Assembly: GCA_025362165.1 (NCBI GenBank)
Contig: JANYHY010000680.1
Span: 1 to 8,955, forward strand
DNA: 8,955 nt
Direction: 5' to 3'
Source: Myxococcales bacterium
GTDB taxonomy: Bacteria; Myxococcota_A; Polyangia; Polyangiales; Polyangiaceae
Shown here: positions 6,292 through 8,955 of the stretch, in pieces
Numbering within the stretch: the stretch's first letter is position 1
Layout of the letters: every line of letters starts with the position of its first letter
The notes under the pieces: model-generated
The model's input: only the letters and a program-made list of their open reading frames with translations
Told to the model about the DNA's origin: nothing
Database searches by the model: none
Made by a program: the position numbers and the translations under genes

Positions 6292-6334
6292 GATCCCGTC
6301 CGTAGCTGCATGCTAGGTGCCATGGCGTGCACAT

Positions 6335-6345
6335 CGCAAGTTGCG
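6335..6345. promoter_or_regulatory. Candidate operator, copy 1 (CGCAAGTTGCG)
   Basis: This is a perfect palindrome with 5-bp arms around one central base. It overlaps the proposed -35 hexamer of the lipoprotein promoter. A closely similar element lies about 60 bp away at 6396-6405. Operator function is inference. Confidence 0.3.
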
Positions 6346-6395
6346 GGTTGTTTGCCCAAGGGAGGCCGCCATACGGCACAGTCTGGCGCATCCTC

Positions 6396-6405
6396 CGCAG
6401 TTGCG
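6396..6405. promoter_or_regulatory. Candidate operator, copy 2 (CGCAGTTGCG)
   Basis: CGCA and TGCG arms flank a two-base centre. It differs from the element at 6335-6345 by loss of one A. It sits about 45 bp before the ABC ATPase ATG, which would suit control of the plus-strand operon. Operator function is inference. Confidence 0.25.
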
Positions 6406-6448
6406 ATCACGTCATTCCCTCGCGTCGGTGGTATTCGTGGCCACCAGG

Positions 6449-7111
6449 ATGACGACCTTCGCGCTCTCACTTCGTGACGTGATCAAGCGGGTGGACGATG
6501 GCGCCTCACGCAGGACGGTGCTCGACGGCGTCTCGCTCGACGTGGAGAGCGGCGAGGTCGTCGCGGTGCGCGGGCCGAGTGGGAGCGGCAAGACAACGCT
6601 GCTCGCGGTCGCGGGAGGCATGCTCCTGCCAACGAGCGGCGAGGTCTCGCTCAAAGGCGAGCCGCTCTCGCGCATGCGGGACTCGCATCGAACCGATCTG
6701 AGACGTCGTCACGTGGGGTTCGTGTTCCAAGACGTGCAGCTCATCGAGGGGATGACCGCGATCGAGAACGTGCTCTTGCCAGCGGTGCCAGACGGGCTCG
6801 ACATGAAGTCTCGCGCGGCGGCTCTCCTCGAGCGCTTCGGCGTGGCGGCGTTGGCGAAGACGATCGCGCGCAAGCTCTCGGGCGGGGAACGACAGCGCGT
6901 CGCGCTCGCACGCGCGATGCTGCTGGATCCTGCGGTGTTGCTGCTCGACGAGCCCTCCGCACACCTGGACGACGAGCGCGTCCGTTGGCTCGATGCCGAG
7001 CTCGAGGCGCTCGCCAAAGACGGAAGAGCCGTGCTCGTCGCGACGCACGATCCTCGCATCTGCTCTCGCGCGCGCGGCTTGTCGCTCGACCATGGCAAGC
7101 TCGTCTCTTAG
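6449..7111 (+). CDS. ABC transporter ATP-binding protein (LolD/MacB/FtsE-like)
   Basis: This is a complete 220-residue ABC ATPase. Walker A is GPSGSGKTT at 42-50, the Q-loop glutamine is in FVFQD at 91-95, the signature is LSGGERQRVALARA at 143-156, Walker B is VLLLDEP at 163-169 with catalytic Glu168, the D-loop is SAHLD at 170-174, and the switch histidine is His200 in VATHD. Length, the FVFQDVQLIEGMTAIENVLLP stretch and the ending place it near LolD/MacB/FtsE ATPases, which power mechanotransmission-type exporters. It is unlike the longer NosF type. ATG 6449 starts just before the first strand. An in-frame ATG at 6317 would add 44 Arg-rich residues and is not used. An FtsX-like permease, the usual partner, is not among the following genes. 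The next gene begins nine bases later and is the likely co-transcribed membrane partner. Confidence 0.93.
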   Translation: MTTFALSLRDVIKRVDDGASRRTVLDGVSLDVESGEVVAVRGPSGSGKTTLLAVAGGMLLPTSGEVSLKGEPLSRMRDSHRTDLRRRHVGFVFQDVQLIEGMTAIENVLLPAVPDGLDMKSRAAALLERFGVAALAKTIARKLSGGERQRVALARAMLLDPAVLLLDEPSAHLDDERVRWLDAELEALAKDGRAVLVATHDPRICSRARGLSLDHGKLVS

Positions 7112-7120
7112 AGTCTTCGC

Positions 7121-8140
7121 GTGGCGATCCTCGAGCCGTGGGTGATGTTGCGCTTGATCGCTGGCGTCGTGTCGCTGGCGCTCTTTGCTCGCGCGAGCAT
7201 CACGTGTGCGCGCGTGCTGCGCCACTTCGACCTCTCGCGTGCGACCGAGGGACAGCTCGCGCTCGAGCGCCGCGTGGAGCTGGCGCGCACGTTCGTTCGT
7301 GTGGGAGCGGCGGTGCAGGTCGCGTCGCTCGTGCTCACGATGCTTGCCGCCGACAAATTGAGTCACGGCGTTCGCGGGGCGATGTGCGCGTACGGAGTGT
7401 TCCGCGCGAACGAGTGGGGATTCCCCGCGCTCGCGATATCCGCGGCGGCGGCGCTCGCGGCTGGTGTGCTGCTGCAGCTCTTCGCGCTCGACAGCAAAGT
7501 GCGCGGCCTCGAGCTCGTCAAGCCGCTCTCGTGGGCGACCCTCGTGGTCGCGCCGATCGTGGCCGCAGATCTCTTCCTGACCGCGCGATTTTTGTTCGGG
7601 CTCGATCTTGGAGTAGTCGCGTCGTGTTGCTCGGTCGAGCTCGATCCCGGCGCGGCGACGACTGCCGGCTACGCGCAGGGCCCGCGCCTGCTCGCGTCGG
7701 GCGCAGCGATCGTGAGTATCGTCGCGTGCATCGGTGTGAGCTGGCTCGCCTCGCGCCGCCCGCGCGCGACGCTCGTCGTCCTCGCGGGCGCGATGAGTGC
7801 GCTCGCGCTTCCGTTCGCGCTCGGCGCCTCCGTTCTCGAGGTCGCGCCTCACGTGTTCGAGACCCCGCATCACCGCTGCCCGTTCTGTTTGCTCCACGGC
7901 GACGTGATGGCGATTGGCTACTTGCTGTACGGCGCGATGTTCCTCGCGACGGTCTGGGGTCTTGGTGCCGCGCTCGGTGCGCTCATGGCACGTGGAGAGG
8001 CGGCGCGCGACGCCTTCGTCGCGTTCGCCTCGGCACGTACACGGGCAGAGGCCGTGGCGTGGTCGATCGCGCTCGCGGTTGGCGTCTCGCCAGTGGTGCG
8101 CTACGTCATCATCGCGCATGGCGCTTCGCTTTTCCGTTAG
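7121..8140 (+). CDS. Cysteine-rich polytopic membrane protein of unknown function
   Basis: This 339-residue protein starts with GTG nine bases after the ATPase stop. About eight hydrophobic helices are visible: 8-25, 58-78, 102-122, 137-157, 189-210, 216-239, 261-288 and 310-333. Cysteines cluster in motifs that look deliberate: MCAYG at 88-92, ASCCS at 167-171, and HRCPFCLLHGD at 251-261 directly before a helix. A CxxC-type pair (253/256) beside conserved-looking His suggests thiol redox or copper/heme handling in or near the membrane. It lacks the large periplasmic domain of FtsX/MacB permeases. I cannot name the family with certainty; I have a vague memory of similar MCAYG/SCCG/CPF proteins beside NosL genes in Geobacter-like bacteria. 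ATG 7145 is an alternative start. Its end overlaps the NosL-like gene by 23 bases. Confidence 0.85.
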   Translation: MAILEPWVMLRLIAGVVSLALFARASITCARVLRHFDLSRATEGQLALERRVELARTFVRVGAAVQVASLVLTMLAADKLSHGVRGAMCAYGVFRANEWGFPALAISAAAALAAGVLLQLFALDSKVRGLELVKPLSWATLVVAPIVAADLFLTARFLFGLDLGVVASCCSVELDPGAATTAGYAQGPRLLASGAAIVSIVACIGVSWLASRRPRATLVVLAGAMSALALPFALGASVLEVAPHVFETPHHRCPFCLLHGDVMAIGYLLYGAMFLATVWGLGAALGALMARGEAARDAFVAFASARTRAEAVAWSIALAVGVSPVVRYVIIAHGASLFR

Positions 8141-8546
8141 CCCGACGATTTCGCGACGCCACGCCGCGATCGGCGGCTTCGTCACGATCTGGGCGTGCGG
8201 CAACCCGGCCGACCGCTGCTCCAACTGCGGAATGAAGATCGATCCGAAGAGCGCGTTCCGAGCCAGCCTCGCGAAGGACGAGAAGGTGCGTGCGTTCGAC
8301 TCGCCTCGATGCGCGCTCACGGCCTACCAAGCTGACGGCGGTGGCTTGCGCGTGATCGAGTTTTATTCGGGTGCTTGGATCGACGGGACGGCCGCGCGTT
8401 TCGTCAAGGGAAGCGACGTGCTCGGTCCGATGGGTGCCGACCTCATCCCCGTCGAGCTCGCCAAGGTCGACAAGTTCGAGAAGGACCACGGCGGCGTGCA
8501 CGCGTACGCCTTGGACGAGATCGATACAGGAGCGCTCGCGCCATGA
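8118..8546 (+). CDS. NosL-like copper-binding lipoprotein
   Basis: This 142-residue protein resembles NosL, a Cu(I)-binding lipoprotein that helps assemble nitrous-oxide reductase in denitrifiers. The motif CSNCGMKI at 34-41 is the hallmark. It is followed by KVRAFDSPRCALTAY (56-70), the GAWIDGTAARFVKGSD strand region (85-100), GPMGADLIP (103-111) and a C-terminal FEKDHGG (120-126), all in NosL order. The N-terminus has a twin-arginine pair (SRRHAAIGG, 12-20) and an irregular lipobox IWAC, with Cys27 as probable lipid anchor. ATG 8118 is the only start giving this signal. It overlaps the membrane-protein gene by 23 bases. No nosZ, nosD or nosF-type gene is in the window, so the client may be another copper enzyme. 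The following gene overlaps its stop as ATGA. Confidence 0.85.
   Translation: MALRFSVSPTISRRHAAIGGFVTIWACGNPADRCSNCGMKIDPKSAFRASLAKDEKVRAFDSPRCALTAYQADGGGLRVIEFYSGAWIDGTAARFVKGSDVLGPMGADLIPVELAKVDKFEKDHGGVHAYALDEIDTGALAP
8528..8532 (+). promoter_or_regulatory. Ribosome binding site for the 96-residue gene
   Basis: AGGAG lies in the last codons of the NosL-like gene, ten bases before ATG 8543, supporting that start and coupled translation. Confidence 0.5.
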
Positions 8547-8833
8547 GCATGAGCGCCCGCGTCCGCCGCACGATCCAGGTCGTCTACGCCATCGACGGCG
8601 TCGCCGGGGCGCGCGTATGGCAGTGGCCGGGTCACGTCGCAGTGGGAGTGCTGCCCTCGCCGCTCGTGGGAGCCAGAGATCTGCTCGCGCGTGTCGAGCG
8701 CGCCACCGTGGGCCTGCGTGAGCCCGACGAGACGTGGCACTTCGGGCTCTTGGATCTCGATGTCCCAGTCGCAGAAGAAGACGGATCGGATCAAACGGCG
8801 AGTCGCGACAGGCGACGACGCGACGCCCGCTGA
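8543..8833 (+). CDS. Conserved-looking small protein of unknown function
   Basis: This 96-residue protein begins at an ATGA overlap with the NosL-like gene, with AGGAG ten bases upstream. I do not recognise the family. Residues 8-77 look folded: a strand at TIQVVYAIDG (10-19), a VWQWPGHVAVGV segment (25-36), a helix at LVGARDLLARVERATVGL (41-58) and EPDETWHFGLLDLD (60-73). The tail is acidic then Arg-rich and probably disordered. No signal peptide or membrane segment is seen, so it is predicted to be cytosolic. Coupling to the NosL-like gene suggests a role in the same module, but a merely co-transcribed housekeeping protein is equally possible. It ends in two in-frame stop codons nine bases apart, within a 9-bp tandem repeat. 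Confidence 0.7.
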   Translation: MSMSARVRRTIQVVYAIDGVAGARVWQWPGHVAVGVLPSPLVGARDLLARVERATVGLREPDETWHFGLLDLDVPVAEEDGSDQTASRDRRRRDAR

Positions 8834-8848
8834 GTCAGTTGAGTCAGT
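8831..8848. repeat. 9-bp tandem repeat carrying stop codons for both flanking genes
   Basis: TGAGTCAGT is repeated exactly at 8831-8839 and 8840-8848. The plus-strand gene stops at 8831-8833 and again in frame at 8840-8842. The minus-strand gene stops at 8844-8846 and again in frame at 8835-8837. It looks like a short slippage duplication in a convergent junction. Confidence 0.85.
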
Positions 8849-8955
8849 TCGCGACGAAGATCGCTTCGATCTCGGTCTTCACTTGCTCTTCGGTCTGAGC
8901 GCGTGCGATCGCGATCTCCTTGACGATGAGCGTGCGCGCCGTGTCCAGCATCCGG
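8844..8955 (-). CDS. Unidentified gene, 3' end only
   Basis: Reading inward from the window edge, the minus strand gives 36 codons ending in TGA at 8846-8844, with a second in-frame TGA nine bases on. The peptide has the look of one long amphipathic helix (DTARTLIVKEIAIARAQT, then EEQVKTEIEAIF) and ends in VAN. An ATG at 8951-8949 could in principle start a 34-residue peptide, but a C-terminal tail of a larger gene is more likely. Too little is visible to assign a family. Confidence 0.55.
   Translation of the reverse strand, partial: RMLDTARTLIVKEIAIARAQTEEQVKTEIEAIFVAN

Larger units (their letters stand above)
6292..6448. promoter_or_regulatory. Divergent promoter region between the lipoprotein pair and the ABC/NosL operon
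   Basis: This 157-bp gap is the largest in the window. On the minus strand, TTGCGA (6334-6339) and TAGCAT (6310-6315) are 18 bp apart and could be a weak sigma-70-type promoter about 12-19 bp before the lipoprotein ATG. Each hexamer matches four of six consensus bases. No clear pair was found for the plus strand. Two related palindromic elements, CGCAAGTTGCG (6335-6345) and CGCAGTTGCG (6396-6405), are described separately. Confidence 0.4.

Noticed and set aside
6317..6448. N-terminal extension of the ABC ATPase to an upstream ATG
   Set aside because: The added 44 residues are Arg/His-rich and unlike ABC ATPases, and they would occupy the divergent promoter gap.
6506..8320. Minus-strand open frame of 604 codons opposite the ABC, membrane and NosL-like genes
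   Set aside because: It spans three real genes with clear motifs on the plus strand. Its product is mostly Arg, Glu, His and Ala with no fold signature.
6449..8546. Classical nitrous-oxide reductase maturation (nosDFYL) cluster
   Set aside because: The ATPase is LolD-length rather than NosF-like, the membrane protein is not NosY-like, and no nosZ or nosD is present in the window.

Overview
The window is a gene-dense, high-GC bacterial segment of about 9 kb. Nearly all of it is coding, and all gaps are under 160 bp. The codon style (GCG, CTC and CGC rich), the many predicted lipoproteins, the small Asp/Ser/Ala-rich lipoproteins beginning Cys-x-LNPQPLPPE, and the SUMF1/FGE-like domain protein suggest a myxobacterium-like organism (Myxococcota, perhaps Polyangia). 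That placement is inferred from style and not from a marker gene. No rRNA, tRNA, CRISPR array, insertion sequence or phage gene was seen.

Layout. (1) Bases 1-1286, plus strand: the 3' end of a fumarylacetoacetate-hydrolase-fold enzyme, then, one base later, a membrane-targeted FGE/SUMF1-fold protein without the catalytic cysteines. (2) Bases 1306-4665, minus strand: an operon-like row read rpe (ribulose-phosphate 3-epimerase), a lipoprotein zinc metallopeptidase whose ATG overlaps the rpe stop, and cinA after an 85-bp gap. (3) Bases 4767-5734, plus strand, divergent from rpe: a GNAT acetyltransferase overlapping by one base with a stand-alone cyclic-nucleotide-binding domain protein. This looks like a two-gene version of the cAMP-gated acetyltransferase idea. 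(4) Bases 5735-6291, minus strand: two translationally coupled small lipoproteins sharing an identical nine-residue motif after the lipid-anchor cysteine. (5) Bases 6449-8833, plus strand, divergent from the lipoproteins: a four-gene operon of a LolD/MacB-type ABC ATPase, a cysteine-rich membrane protein with about eight helices, a NosL-like copper-binding lipoprotein and a 96-residue protein of unknown function. (6) Bases 8844-8955, minus strand: the last 36 codons of an unidentified gene.

The most interesting unit is region 5. It combines an ABC ATPase, a polytopic protein with MCAYG, SCCS and CPFC motifs, and a NosL-like chaperone, with no nitrous-oxide reductase gene in view. I infer a copper or thiol/metal trafficking module at the cell envelope. 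The second and third points of interest are the split GNAT/cyclic-nucleotide pair and the LNPQPLPPE lipoproteins. In the latter, six of the nine codons differ synonymously while the peptide is identical.
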